DNA of 30,629 bases from Amarolinea aalborgensis (GCF_900491745.1 NZ_UETR01000038.1:1-30629), one strand, 5' to 3'. Positions 8,167-15,433 are shown, counted from the stretch's first letter. Numbers and translations: made by a program. Notes: generated by a model not told the origin, from the letters alone.

Positions 8167-8904
8167 TTATTCGGCGAACTCGTCGGGGCTAACGTCGCGC
8201 ATGTACTTGGCCGGCGAACCCATCACCAGGGTGGCAGGCGGGACGTCGCGCGTCACGATGGAGCCGGCCGCAACGAAGGCTTCGGCGCCCACTTCGATGT
8301 TGGGCAGCAGCGTGACGTTGGCGCCGACGCGCGCGCCGCGGCGAATGGTGCAGCCGCCCCGTTCCTGGAACCGCTTTTCGGTGCGGCCCATGTAATTGTC
8401 GTTGGTGGTGACCACGCAGGGCGCAATGAAGCAGTGATCCTCAATCGTCACCCACGCGCACAGATAGACGCCGGTCTGCAGCTTGGTGTAGTCGCCGATG
8501 TTTACTTCGTTTTCGATTGTCACATGGCTGCCGACGATGACGAAGCTCCCGATCTGGCAGCGGTCGCGCACGAACGCGTGGTCGCCGATCATCGTTTTCT
8601 CGCCGATCGTGGTGCCGTTGTAAACGACCGCGCCCGCGCCAATGATGCAGTCCGCGCCGATGCGCAGCGGGGGCAGGCCGGGCGGCGTTTTGACCGCGCT
8701 GGTGGGCGCGGGCCGCGGCGGTCGTCCCAGCACGGCCTGGTCGCCCACCCACGTCCCCGCGCCGATGACTGTGCCCGCGTGCACCACCACGTGATGCCCC
8801 AGCGTCACGCCCGCGCCGAGGCGGACGCCCGCTTCGATCACCACATACTCGCCCATAGTCACATCCGGGCCAAGCGCAGCGGTTGGATCAATGATAGCTG
8901 TCAA
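8167..8904 (-). CDS. Left-handed beta-helix (hexapeptide) acyltransferase
   Basis: This 245-aa protein is a hexapeptide-repeat transferase of the LbetaH fold. Repeats of the [LIV]-G-x4 type run from MGEYVVIEAGVRLGAGVTLG near the N-terminus through IGADCIIGAGAVV, IGDHAFV and VGANVTLLPNIEVG to about residue 225. The C-terminal VMGSPAKYMRDV is the standard cap of sugar N- or O-acetyltransferases. It probably uses acetyl-CoA (or acyl-ACP) to acylate a nucleotide sugar. The start is TTG at 8904, supported by AGGAG 7 nt upstream and by the family-like ATIIDP-type opening. Position upstream of the 2-epimerase fits a nucleotide-sugar modification step of WbpD type, which is inference. It ends with TAA just before a hairpin repeat. 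Confidence 0.87.
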   Translation of the reverse strand: MTAIIDPTAALGPDVTMGEYVVIEAGVRLGAGVTLGHHVVVHAGTVIGAGTWVGDQAVLGRPPRPAPTSAVKTPPGLPPLRIGADCIIGAGAVVYNGTTIGEKTMIGDHAFVRDRCQIGSFVIVGSHVTIENEVNIGDYTKLQTGVYLCAWVTIEDHCFIAPCVVTTNDNYMGRTEKRFQERGGCTIRRGARVGANVTLLPNIEVGAEAFVAAGSIVTRDVPPATLVMGSPAKYMRDVSPDEFAE

Positions 8905-8923
8905 AGGAAAGCTCCTGTGCGAA

Positions 8924-9051
8924 GATTAGAGATCAGAGATCAGAGATCAGAGATCGGGTTTGTGGAAGGCGGGTAATTTGTGGTCTCTGGTCTCCGATCT
9001 CTGGTCTCCGGTCTCCAGTCTCCAGTCTCTGGTCTCCAGTCTCCGGTCTCA
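8924..9051. repeat. Inverted pair of heptamer tandem arrays
   Basis: The left arm has three perfect GATCAGA units (8931-8951) with degenerate flanking units. The right arm (8982-9051) has ten consecutive heptamers of consensus (G/A)GTCTC(C/T). Read on the opposite strand the right arm is AGAGACC/AGAGATC, one base from the left unit, so the two arms form a long imperfect inverted repeat around about 30 nt. The last right-arm unit contains the stop codon of the AlbA/HATPase gene. The block resembles the heptanucleotide STRR arrays of cyanobacteria in style. Confidence 0.85.
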
Positions 9052-9939
9052 AGTTCTGGACTCGCGGCGCGGCAGGGGCAGCGCGACGCGGAACTCCTCG
9101 CCGCGTTCCTCGAATTGGACTTGCAGCCCGAACAATTTGGCTTCACGCCAGACCATCGGCAACCCACGCCCTAATTTATCCACATAGCCCAGGTTTTCCA
9201 TCAAACGCACCAGGATGGGATTACGGGCAAAACTGGTGCCAACCGAAAGTTTTTCAATCGTCACAGTGTTGGGCAGGCGGCCGGGGCTGATCACTTCGAG
9301 CCGATCTGCGAATAAGAAAACGCGGATGTTCGACCTGGTGATGCTGTAGTTACGATGAACGCAGGCATTGACCAGCAGCTCACGAAAAACTCGGTCGGGG
9401 TAGTGCGGCTCTTCCTGGCGTTTGGCGCCGACGATGGTTGATCCGATGACGAGATTCGCCTTGATGGCGGCCAGACATTCGTCAACCTGGCGCGGAAGTG
9501 GGCCAAAGAAGTTCTTCTTATCAATCAGGTCCGCCGACAGGTCCGTGCCCGCGAAGTGCGCAAAGGAGATGCCGCTGGCCGGAAGCAAACGTTCGGGCGC
9601 GAGACCAAAGACGAGCAAACCAGCGATGGTCGGCTTTCTCGATGATCCCAAAAGGTCGGTTGACGCCATGAGGCGTTCGCGTTCTGCCGGCGGTTCGTCG
9701 AAGAACGCAATCTGGTAACGTGTGAAATACTGGCCGATTTTATCCAGATCGAGATCGTTCAGCCGTGCACGTTCGACTTCGACGCCGTCGTAATGAAAAA
9801 CCTCAATACCCCCTAACCAAATCTCGCCGCCTTCACCATTGGCGAACGCGATCATTTCTTCCGCCAGGTCGGTGGCCTTCGCGTGTTCGGTCTTGAACTC
9901 AACGTACTGATTTTCGGCCTGTGGTATGGTGATATGCAT
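9049..9939 (-). CDS. AlbA_2/Schlafen-type ATP-binding protein with shortened N-terminus
   Basis: This 296-aa protein combines an AlbA_2 (Schlafen-like) nucleic-acid-binding segment, EFKTEHAKATDLAEEMIAFA with NGEGGEIWLGG (14-44), and a C-terminal HATPase_c_4-like domain with FRELLVNACVHRNYS and RLEVISPGRLPNTVTIEKL, then SFARNPILVRLMENLGYVDKLGRG. Family members are usually close to 400 aa or longer. The AlbA core normally continues through a further stretch before the dDLD element, but here GGIEVFHYDG jumps almost directly to LNDLDLDKIGQYF, which suggests an in-frame internal deletion of several dozen residues. Such proteins are often called transcriptional regulators or helicase-related; function is unproven. 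The ATG at 9939 has no good Shine-Dalgarno sequence. The stop lies in a heptamer repeat, so the C-terminus may have been altered. Confidence 0.8.
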   Translation of the reverse strand: MHITIPQAENQYVEFKTEHAKATDLAEEMIAFANGEGGEIWLGGIEVFHYDGVEVERARLNDLDLDKIGQYFTRYQIAFFDEPPAERERLMASTDLLGSSRKPTIAGLLVFGLAPERLLPASGISFAHFAGTDLSADLIDKKNFFGPLPRQVDECLAAIKANLVIGSTIVGAKRQEEPHYPDRVFRELLVNACVHRNYSITRSNIRVFLFADRLEVISPGRLPNTVTIEKLSVGTSFARNPILVRLMENLGYVDKLGRGLPMVWREAKLFGLQVQFEERGEEFRVALPLPRRESRT

Positions 9940-9972
9940 ATTCTGTTAGTTGTACAGCTAAACCCATTGGTC

Positions 9973-10225
9973 ACAAGTTAAGGTTTCCGGCGGAATGTCA
10001 AATTCGATACCTGAGCTCGTTTTGAGCACTTTTGCGGACCTCAAACCACGTATCGATGCAGAATCGGCCAAGATGTAGGCTGATAACTGCATCCACGGGC
10101 CTCTGCGAGAGGCGTCCGGCGCTCAGTTCGTGCTTTGACACCTCGCAGCAAGGCAAAACTTGTCCGAAATTGGTCCGATTTTGGCTGCTTCGGCCCTTGA
10201 CAAACCGTCAAAAACCTTAACTTGT
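9973..10225. mobile_element. MITE-like element with terminal inverted repeats
   Basis: A perfect 14-bp inverted repeat, acaagttaaggttt at 9973-9986 and its complement at 10212-10225, bounds 253 bp. The similarity extends inward to about 29 bp with 24 matches, both arms reaching a TGTCAA block. No transposase is encoded. GGT occurs 1 nt outside each end and could be a 3-bp target duplication, though this is weak; agctaaacc(c)att also occurs on both sides. The left end supplies a CTTGTGA that could serve as a weak -35 for the adjacent AlbA/HATPase gene. The mobilising IS family is unknown. Confidence 0.6.
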
Positions 10226-10384
10226 AGGTAATGAGCTAAACCATTCTTCTGGCTGCGCAATGATGGCTAGGATTTTACCACAGTGGGTGCATAAGTCGAA
10301 ACTGCGGTGATACAACCCTCGCAGGGGGCTGTGGACATCACAGCGTTGACTTGCGAGGATGTCGCGCGCCTCTGAAATCGTCAC
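10217..10384 (-). pseudogene. Possible small ORF or gene remnant ending in the MITE
   Basis: A 55-codon frame from GTG 10384 reads VTISEARDILASQRCDVHSP followed by LRGLYHRSFDLCTHCGK and an EEWFSSLPTS end. The CxxC-like DLCTHCGK and two further Cys/His positions look protein-like. Its stop (TAA at 10219-10217) lies inside the right terminal repeat of the MITE-like element, so if real it has been truncated by insertion. There is no recognised family and a weak start; chance coding is a real alternative. Confidence 0.2.
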
Positions 10385-10390
10385 CCCGCC

Positions 10391-10518
10391 GCAGCCCTGC
10401 GAGGGGGATCCCCTTGCGCAGGCTGCTTGCCCTCGTGGGTCACGCCTCCGGCGTGACAACGTCGTCAACCGCGAAGTTCGCTTTTCTGTGGCGACGTCGT
10501 CCGGCCAGGAGGCCGGAC
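10391..10518. repeat. Cluster of three GC-rich hairpins
   Basis: Hairpin 1 pairs 10391-10401 with 10417-10426 (one bulge) and encloses GGGGATCCCC. Hairpin 2 pairs gtcacgcc (10439-10446) with ggcgtgac (10450-10457) around TCC. Hairpin 3 pairs gtccggcc (10499-10506) with ggccggac (10511-10518) around AGGA. They lie just downstream of the GT39 stop on its transcript. No T-run is present, so REP-like or 3'-end-stabilising elements are more likely than intrinsic terminators. Confidence 0.6.
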
Positions 10519-10533
10519 CTACGAAGAAGCGTG

Positions 10534-12597
10534 TCACGGGTTCAGGGTTAGCCGCGCCTCGGCGGCGCCGCTGCGCAAGAGCACGATTTGACCGGCGTCG
10601 TCCACGAGCGCGACGGCCAGGGTGTACGCGCCAGCAGGCGCGTCCGGCGGCAGGGTCAGGCTGTGCCAGGTGATGAGGCGCTCGCCCGCGGCCCATTCCG
10701 CCGGGCGATAGGGGAGCAGGGATTCGACGCCGGCCCAGGGACGGTCGGCGGCCAGCAGCGCCACGCGCACGTTGTAGCTGGAGTCGGCGCGGGCCGGCGG
10801 GACGCTTTCAATCTGCCAGGCCAGGGTGATGTCCACGCTGACGCCTGGCCCCGGCCGCGCGCTCAGCGTGTGGCCGGTCAGGGTCAGTCCGTTGCGGAAG
10901 GGGATGGCCGCGGCCGGGCCGCCAGCCGTCTCCACGGCCGTAGCTTGCAGCACCGTCGTCGCCGGCTGACCGTCGGGCGCGGCGCGGGCATAGATCACCT
11001 GGCGTTGCGGCAGCCAGGCGTCCAGCACGGCTGGCGGCGGCTGCGCCTGGCCGCTGAAGACGTAGGTCGCAGCGGCGCCGGCCGGCGGCAGGACGAACCC
11101 CGACCGCGCATCCAACCAATGCAGCCCAGGGTTGCGGTGGCTGAAAAATTCCGTCAGCGGCGTCTGCTCCAGCAGGAACATGATGACCGGGTGGCGGTAG
11201 AGATCCGCGCTGAGATAAACGGGCGCCGGCTGCGGATGGCCGGTCAGCCACAGTGCGCTGTCGGTCTCATGCCCGTCGAAGGCTTCGAACGCCGCGGCCG
11301 ACGGCCCCCAGACGTAGAAATAGTCGCGCACGGCCAGTCCGCCGTGCACGCTCAGCGCCAGCAGCGCGGCCAGGAGGGCCAGAACGCTTCGGGTTTCTTT
11401 AAGAAACCCGAAGTCTGCTCTGAGAAACCTGAAGTCTGGCAGAAACCTGGATTCTATGACGGCCTGCAGTCCCAGCGCGGCCCAGATGAAGATGCCGGGC
11501 ATGACGCCGAGCGCGCGCGGCAGGGTAGGAAAACGATCCACGGCCAGGAAGGTAGGCAGCAGGAGCAGCGGCGGCCACAGGGCCAGGAAAAGGTAGACCG
11601 GCTGACGCCAGCGGCGCAGGCAGAGGAGCAGGCCGAGCAGGGCCAGGATCGCGGTCAGCGGGTCGAAGACGGCGCGTCCCGGCAGGTTGTAGAAGGCGGC
11701 CGGATCGCCCTGCCCGGGGATGAAAAACTGCGCGACGTTGGCTAGGCCGGCCTGCGCGATGCGCGCCAGGGGGCTGGCGCCGGCCACGTCGGCATTGAAT
11801 GCGGAGACCGTCGCCGCGCGAGAGGCGAAGCTGCCGGGGTGGGTGAGAAAATAGAGGCCCAACGGCGCGACCACCAGCGCGGCCGTCAGCGCGGCCAGCA
11901 GCAGGGGCTTGAAAAACGCGGCCAGCAGCGGCGCTGACTGTACCGTCCGGTCGCGGCTGCGCCAGGCCAGCGCGGCCTGCACGATCAGGAAAATGACGAG
12001 CGCAAAGGGCGTGAAACGGCTGGCGGTGTAAAAATAGACGCCCGCGCCCAGGCACAGCCCGCACAGCAGAAACCAGCGCGTGCGGCCCGTGTTGACGCCG
12101 CGCCAGAACGCGGCAAAGGCCAGCGCGGTCCACAGCGTGGTGAAGATGCCGCGGATGCCGAAGCGGCTGAAGTGCAGGTGCCAGTAGGATGCGGCGGTGT
12201 ACGCCGCGACGAGGAGCGGGAGCCAGGCGTCTAGCGGCCGGGCCGAGGCGCCGCGCCCGCGGGCGCTGACGACTTCGTGGCCGAGCCAGGCCGCGGCGGC
12301 GACGGCCAAGATGCCGGCCAGGATGGAGGGGAGGCGCACGGCGAACGGGGTGACGCCAAACAGGCGCAGGGAGGCGGCCACCAGCCAGATGTGGCCGCCC
12401 TCACGGCCGAAGTTGGCCGGGAAGAAGATGGCGCCGCGGCCGGCCAGCACATCGAGCGCATCCAGCCCGTTGACCGCCTCATCGCCAAAGAGGCCGGGCG
12501 GGAACTGACCAATGTGCCAGAAGCGTAAGAACGCCGCCAGCGCCAGGATGAGGAGAAGAAGCCAACCGGCGGCGCGGTTGGCAATCGGATGCTTCAT
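10534..12597 (-). CDS. GT39-like (PMT/ArnT type) integral membrane glycosyltransferase
   Basis: This 687-aa protein has an N-terminal hydrophobic helix followed by FPPGLFGDEAVNGLDAL. The Asp39-Glu40 pair in the first external loop is the catalytic signature of GT-C dolichyl/undecaprenyl-phosphate-sugar mannosyltransferase-like enzymes. About ten further membrane segments run to residue 425, and a soluble C-terminal region of about 250 residues ends in SGAAEARLTLNP. Enzymes of this class transfer a sugar from a polyprenyl phosphate on the outer membrane face. The ATG overlaps the Uma2 stop (ATGA). Residues about 383-404 (RFLPDFRFLRADFGFLKETR) are encoded by a palindromic DNA repeat inserted in a loop before a membrane helix. 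The acceptor is unknown. Confidence 0.85.
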   Translation of the reverse strand: MKHPIANRAAGWLLLLILALAAFLRFWHIGQFPPGLFGDEAVNGLDALDVLAGRGAIFFPANFGREGGHIWLVAASLRLFGVTPFAVRLPSILAGILAVAAAAWLGHEVVSARGRGASARPLDAWLPLLVAAYTAASYWHLHFSRFGIRGIFTTLWTALAFAAFWRGVNTGRTRWFLLCGLCLGAGVYFYTASRFTPFALVIFLIVQAALAWRSRDRTVQSAPLLAAFFKPLLLAALTAALVVAPLGLYFLTHPGSFASRAATVSAFNADVAGASPLARIAQAGLANVAQFFIPGQGDPAAFYNLPGRAVFDPLTAILALLGLLLCLRRWRQPVYLFLALWPPLLLLPTFLAVDRFPTLPRALGVMPGIFIWAALGLQAVIESRFLPDFRFLRADFGFLKETRSVLALLAALLALSVHGGLAVRDYFYVWGPSAAAFEAFDGHETDSALWLTGHPQPAPVYLSADLYRHPVIMFLLEQTPLTEFFSHRNPGLHWLDARSGFVLPPAGAAATYVFSGQAQPPPAVLDAWLPQRQVIYARAAPDGQPATTVLQATAVETAGGPAAAIPFRNGLTLTGHTLSARPGPGVSVDITLAWQIESVPPARADSSYNVRVALLAADRPWAGVESLLPYRPAEWAAGERLITWHSLTLPPDAPAGAYTLAVALVDDAGQIVLLRSGAAEARLTLNP
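11387..11450. repeat. Palindrome plus AGAAACCYGAAGTCTG repeats inside the GT39 gene
   Basis: A perfect 13-bp inverted repeat with a 1-nt centre (11387-11413) leads into units of AGAAACC(C/T)GAAGTCTG at 11402-11417 and 11423-11438, and a partial unit at 11441-11450. The 12-mer cctgaagtctgg (11428-11439) recurs at 29211-29222 inside the GH15 lipoprotein gene. The repeat is in frame and encodes the LPDFRFLRADFGFLKE segment. Confidence 0.8.
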
Positions 12598-13229
12598 GCC
12601 AACGGCGCGAAGACGTCATCCACGGCGACGCGCCAGCCAGGCAGGACGCGCGAGGTAGCCACTTCGCCCTTGCCCCAGGCGCCCAACGCCTGGTACGTGT
12701 TGCCTTCCAGGCCGTAGACTTCAATCGTCATCGCCTTGGGGTCCACCAGCCACAGTTCCGACACCCCAGCCTCTTCGTACGCCGCATATTTGATGAACCG
12801 GTCATGGCGCGCGGTGCCAGGCGACGAAATCTCGACAACCAGGTCGGGCGCGCCGGTGATCGCTTTGGGTGTGACAATGTCCGCGATGCGCGCCTGGCGG
12901 ACGAAGAGAAGATCGGGCTGCACCGGCGTGGCGACGCCAGTCATGATCACATCCAGCGGTGCGGCGAGGACGAGCCCCAGCTTGTGCTGTTTGACGAAGG
13001 TCATCAAGCTAAACCCTAGTTCGGCCGATACGTGCTGGTGGTCTACGGTGGGCGACGGGGTCATGTACAACACTCCTTTGATCACTTCGTAGCGGTTGCC
13101 ATCGTCTGGCAGGCGCGCGTAGTCCTCGTACGTCCATTGCCCCGGCTCCGGCCATGTCATTGGCGGCAGCAGCGTCAACGCGGGCGTGGTGCGAACCACG
13201 CGCGGCGGTCGTCTGACTTCGATGGTCAT
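12594..13229 (-). CDS. Uma2 family restriction-endonuclease-like protein (DUF820)
   Basis: This 211-aa Uma2 protein has a complete-looking PD-(D/E)XK core: QPDLLFV with Asp106, DLVVEISSPGTA with Glu133, RHDRFIKYAAY with Asp143 and Lys147, and GVSELWLVDP (155-164). The N-terminal WTYEDYARLPDDGNRYEVIK followed by GVLYMTPSP is the usual family opening. The ATG at 13229 has AAGGAGG 7 nt upstream. It is coupled by ATGA to the GT39 gene and lies 15 nt after the methyltransferase stop, so it appears operonic with membrane-glycan genes. The cellular role of Uma2 proteins is not settled. Compared with the copy at 7554-8069 this one keeps all expected active-site residues. Confidence 0.9.
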   Translation of the reverse strand: MTIEVRRPPRVVRTTPALTLLPPMTWPEPGQWTYEDYARLPDDGNRYEVIKGVLYMTPSPTVDHQHVSAELGFSLMTFVKQHKLGLVLAAPLDVIMTGVATPVQPDLLFVRQARIADIVTPKAITGAPDLVVEISSPGTARHDRFIKYAAYEEAGVSELWLVDPKAMTIEVYGLEGNTYQALGAWGKGEVATSRVLPGWRVAVDDVFAPLA

Positions 13230-13244
13230 GCTGAATCCTCCTTG

Positions 13245-14090
13245 TTACGGCGCAACCGTCCCCACGACATAGCGATGGTGCGCCCAGATGGCTTTGACCT
13301 GCCACGGCAGCGGCGCGTGATCGAGCCAGGCATACTTGATGACCCGATCGTAGAGGTCCGGCTGCTGACCCAGGTAGTAGGCCATCGTGGACCACGTCCA
13401 GTGGTCGCCGCTGAATTGGCTCTCCAGTTTGGCCGAGCGGATGCCCAGGCGCTTGAGCACCTCGTTGGCCGGCATGACCGTGTCCGGCCAGGGCGGCACG
13501 TCGAGGACGCCTTGCTTGACCACGCGCACGCCCTGGCCGCGCAGGACGCGCTTGACCAGCCCGATGTTCACCCAGCGCTCGTCCACGGTGGGGAAGAAGT
13601 CGCGATCAATCAGCAGCTTGCGCATCCAGTAGCCCACCTGCAGGTTGTTGGGCATGGCGACGAAGACGACGCGGCGGCTGACGCGCGCCAGCTCGGCCAG
13701 GAGCTGGGAAGCGTCGGGCAAGTACCAGAGCGCGGCCCAGCACCAGGCCAGATCGAAACTGCGGTCGGCAAAGGGCAGCGCGCCCCAAGCCGCGCTGTCC
13801 AGGGCCACCGGCGTCATGGGCAGGCCGAGTTCGCCCCAAATGCGCTTCACCCCGGCCAGGCGCTGCGCGTTGTCGTCCACCAACGTGACCTGGCAGCCGG
13901 CCTGCGCCAGCCCCACGCTGTTGATGCCGCTGACGCCGGCCATGCCGTAGAGCGGCGCCTCCAGCACCGTCTGGATATTGAAGCGCGCGCGCAGGTCGGC
14001 CAGAAAGTCGTTCAATACGAAGCGCTCGTAGACCAGCCCCAGGCCCTCATTGTAATCGGTCAGGTACTTCTGCCACACCGGTGGTTGCAC
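13245..14090 (-). CDS. SAM-dependent methyltransferase-like protein
   Basis: This 281-aa protein reads from GTG 14090 (VQPPVWQKYLTDYNEGLGLV), 4 nt after the ArsA stop. An ATG at 14141 would add 17 residues read through the ArsA gene end and is less likely; GGAAAGG lies about 12 nt before the GTG. VLEAPLYGMAGVSG occupies the motif I position but is atypical, VTLVDDN fits the acidic strand, and FDLAWCWAALWYLPDASQLL matches the class I post-II region, followed by LARVSRRVVFVAMPN. The second half (WPDTVMPANEVLKRLGI onward) is unfamiliar. The fold is probably Rossmann; the substrate is unknown. Expression is likely from the ArsA promoter. Confidence 0.75.
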   Translation of the reverse strand: MQPPVWQKYLTDYNEGLGLVYERFVLNDFLADLRARFNIQTVLEAPLYGMAGVSGINSVGLAQAGCQVTLVDDNAQRLAGVKRIWGELGLPMTPVALDSAAWGALPFADRSFDLAWCWAALWYLPDASQLLAELARVSRRVVFVAMPNNLQVGYWMRKLLIDRDFFPTVDERWVNIGLVKRVLRGQGVRVVKQGVLDVPPWPDTVMPANEVLKRLGIRSAKLESQFSGDHWTWSTMAYYLGQQPDLYDRVIKYAWLDHAPLPWQVKAIWAHHRYVVGTVAP

Positions 14091-14094
14091 AGCG

Positions 14095-15273
14095 CTATTT
14101 CGCCTTTCCGTTGAACGAAACGACCAGGCGGTCTTCCTCATACTTGGCGCCGCTGACCGCCAGGTTGGCCAGGGCGCGCGGCAGGCTCAAGTTGCGCTTC
14201 CAGTTGCCGATGTGCACGATCAGCTCATCGGCCAGGCTGCGTGTTAGCTTGATCTGGTTGCGCTCCACGAACGGCAGCGGCAAGGACAGCTTGTAAACGC
14301 CGTTTTCCAGCGTCACTGCCTGCGAGTTGCCGACGTAGAAGATGCGGGTCGGATCCACGTTCTCGCCGAAGACAGAGGCCGCCATCCGCCGCAGCATCTC
14401 CAGCCCCACGACTTCCTGGTCGAACAGGGGCACATCGAAGATGGGCAGCGGCTCGAACGATTCTTGCACCAGGTTGTGATAGCGCGCCTGGGCCTCTTTC
14501 CAGGCCGTGAAATAGCCATCGGTCACCGCGGTGGGCAGCATCCGGTTGCAGACCACCGCATCGGTGGCATAGCCGTAGAGGTTGAGGTAGGTGTAGGCGC
14601 GCTGCGCCTCTTTGACTACCATCTTTTCCGGGTTGAGCACCAGGCGCACCGAGGTCAGCTGCGGGTCGGTGAGCAGTTTGTTGATCTTTTCCAACTGCAC
14701 GATCAGGTCTTCGGCTGAATCGAAGAACTCCTCGCTGGGCAGCGGCATGTCGGTCATGCGTTTGATGACTGGCGCGGCCGCCTTGATCATGCGCCTTTCC
14801 CAGGGAAAAATCTTGTCCAGGTACCAGCGCGCCAGTTCGGGGAAGGCCAGCAGCTGCAGGGTGGCGCCGGTAGGCGCGCAGTCCACGATGATCACATCGT
14901 ACTGCCCGCTGTCGGCCAGCCAGTTGATCTGCATCAGGCTGGCCAGCTCTTCCATGCCAGGCAGGACCGAGGTCTCCTCAGCCACCAGCTCGTCCATGCC
15001 GCGCCAGGCGAAGATGGCGGAGATATACTCCTGCACCTTGCCCCAATGGCGATCCATCTGATGCAGGAGATCAATCTCCTGCCCCCACAGGTTGGGCGCA
15101 ATCGCGACGGGGTCATTGCCCAACGGCCGGTCGAACGAATCGCCCAGACTGTGGGCCGGATCGGTGCTGAGCACAATCGTACGCAAGCCGCGATCGGCGC
15201 AGTGTACGGCCGTGGCCGCGCTGATGCTCGTTTTGCCCACGCCGCCCTTGCCGGTGTACAGAATTATTCGCAC
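14095..15273 (-). CDS. ArsA/Get3-family ATPase
   Basis: This 392-aa P-loop ATPase has the deviant Walker A GKGGVGKTS (8-16), switch I STDPAHS (36-42) and switch II DCAPTG (131-136), all diagnostic of the ArsA/GET3 branch of SIMIBI NTPases. The C-terminal 80 residues (VYKLSLPLPFVERNQIKLTR, then ADELIVHIGNWKRNLSLP) form the small HSP20-like ArsA C-terminal domain found in many bacterial homologues. It has a single ATPase domain, unlike duplicated arsenite-pump ArsA, and no ars genes are nearby, so a chaperone or targeting role is more likely than arsenite export. The start is GTG at 15273, with AAGGA 7 nt upstream. It is the first gene of the minus-strand run down to 10534. Confidence 0.9.
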   Translation of the reverse strand: MRIILYTGKGGVGKTSISAATAVHCADRGLRTIVLSTDPAHSLGDSFDRPLGNDPVAIAPNLWGQEIDLLHQMDRHWGKVQEYISAIFAWRGMDELVAEETSVLPGMEELASLMQINWLADSGQYDVIIVDCAPTGATLQLLAFPELARWYLDKIFPWERRMIKAAAPVIKRMTDMPLPSEEFFDSAEDLIVQLEKINKLLTDPQLTSVRLVLNPEKMVVKEAQRAYTYLNLYGYATDAVVCNRMLPTAVTDGYFTAWKEAQARYHNLVQESFEPLPIFDVPLFDQEVVGLEMLRRMAASVFGENVDPTRIFYVGNSQAVTLENGVYKLSLPLPFVERNQIKLTRSLADELIVHIGNWKRNLSLPRALANLAVSGAKYEEDRLVVSFNGKAK

Positions 15274-15359
15274 ATTGCCATCCTTGTGGCCCGCGGCGGA
15301 GGGCCGGCATCATGCCGTCTTCCGAGCGCTGGGCGGTCATGTCAGAAATACGTAACGGG

Positions 15360-15388
15360 ATTCTACTCGAAACGCGGGGAATGGTCAA
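15360..15388 (-). promoter_or_regulatory. Sigma70-type promoter for the ArsA operon
   Basis: On the minus strand, TTGACC (15388-15383), a 17-nt spacer and TAGAAT (15365-15360) each match consensus at 5 of 6 positions. Initiation would be near 15353, leaving a leader of about 80 nt before the GTG at 15273. Confidence 0.6.
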
Positions 15389-15433
15389 AGCCCTCGGCGC
15401 TGTGGGTCAGCCGGCCGCGGCGGCCGAACTTGA

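Larger units (their letters stand above)
9940..10533. other. Gene-poor interval with MITE-like element and hairpins
   Basis: This gap between the AlbA/HATPase gene and the GT39 stop has no convincing gene. It holds a 253-bp element with terminal inverted repeats (9973-10225), a 55-codon ORF of doubtful reality (10217-10384, minus) and three GC-rich hairpins (10391-10518). Confidence 0.7.

Noticed and set aside
8924..9051. Heptamer array considered as a CRISPR array
   Set aside because: The units are 7 bp without spacers, and no cas genes are present.
9973..10225. Element considered as a structured RNA or riboswitch
   Set aside because: Only the ends are complementary and the interior shows no convincing nested stems; a MITE explains it better.
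10385..10696. N-terminal part of a 159-aa minus-strand frame running into the GT39 gene
   Set aside because: It overlaps the end of GT39 and is Arg-rich shadow sequence; only the distal 55 codons looked at all protein-like.
10588..11745. 385-aa plus-strand ORF opposite the GT39 gene
   Set aside because: Its composition is a Gln/Arg/Gly-rich shadow and it has no recognisable domain.
13032..14114. 360-aa plus-strand ORF opposite the Uma2 and methyltransferase genes
   Set aside because: It spans the junction of two real minus-strand genes and has a His/Arg/Gln-rich shadow composition.
14095..15273. ArsA as part of an arsenic-resistance operon
   Set aside because: There is no arsB, arsC, arsR or arsD nearby, and it has only one NTPase domain.
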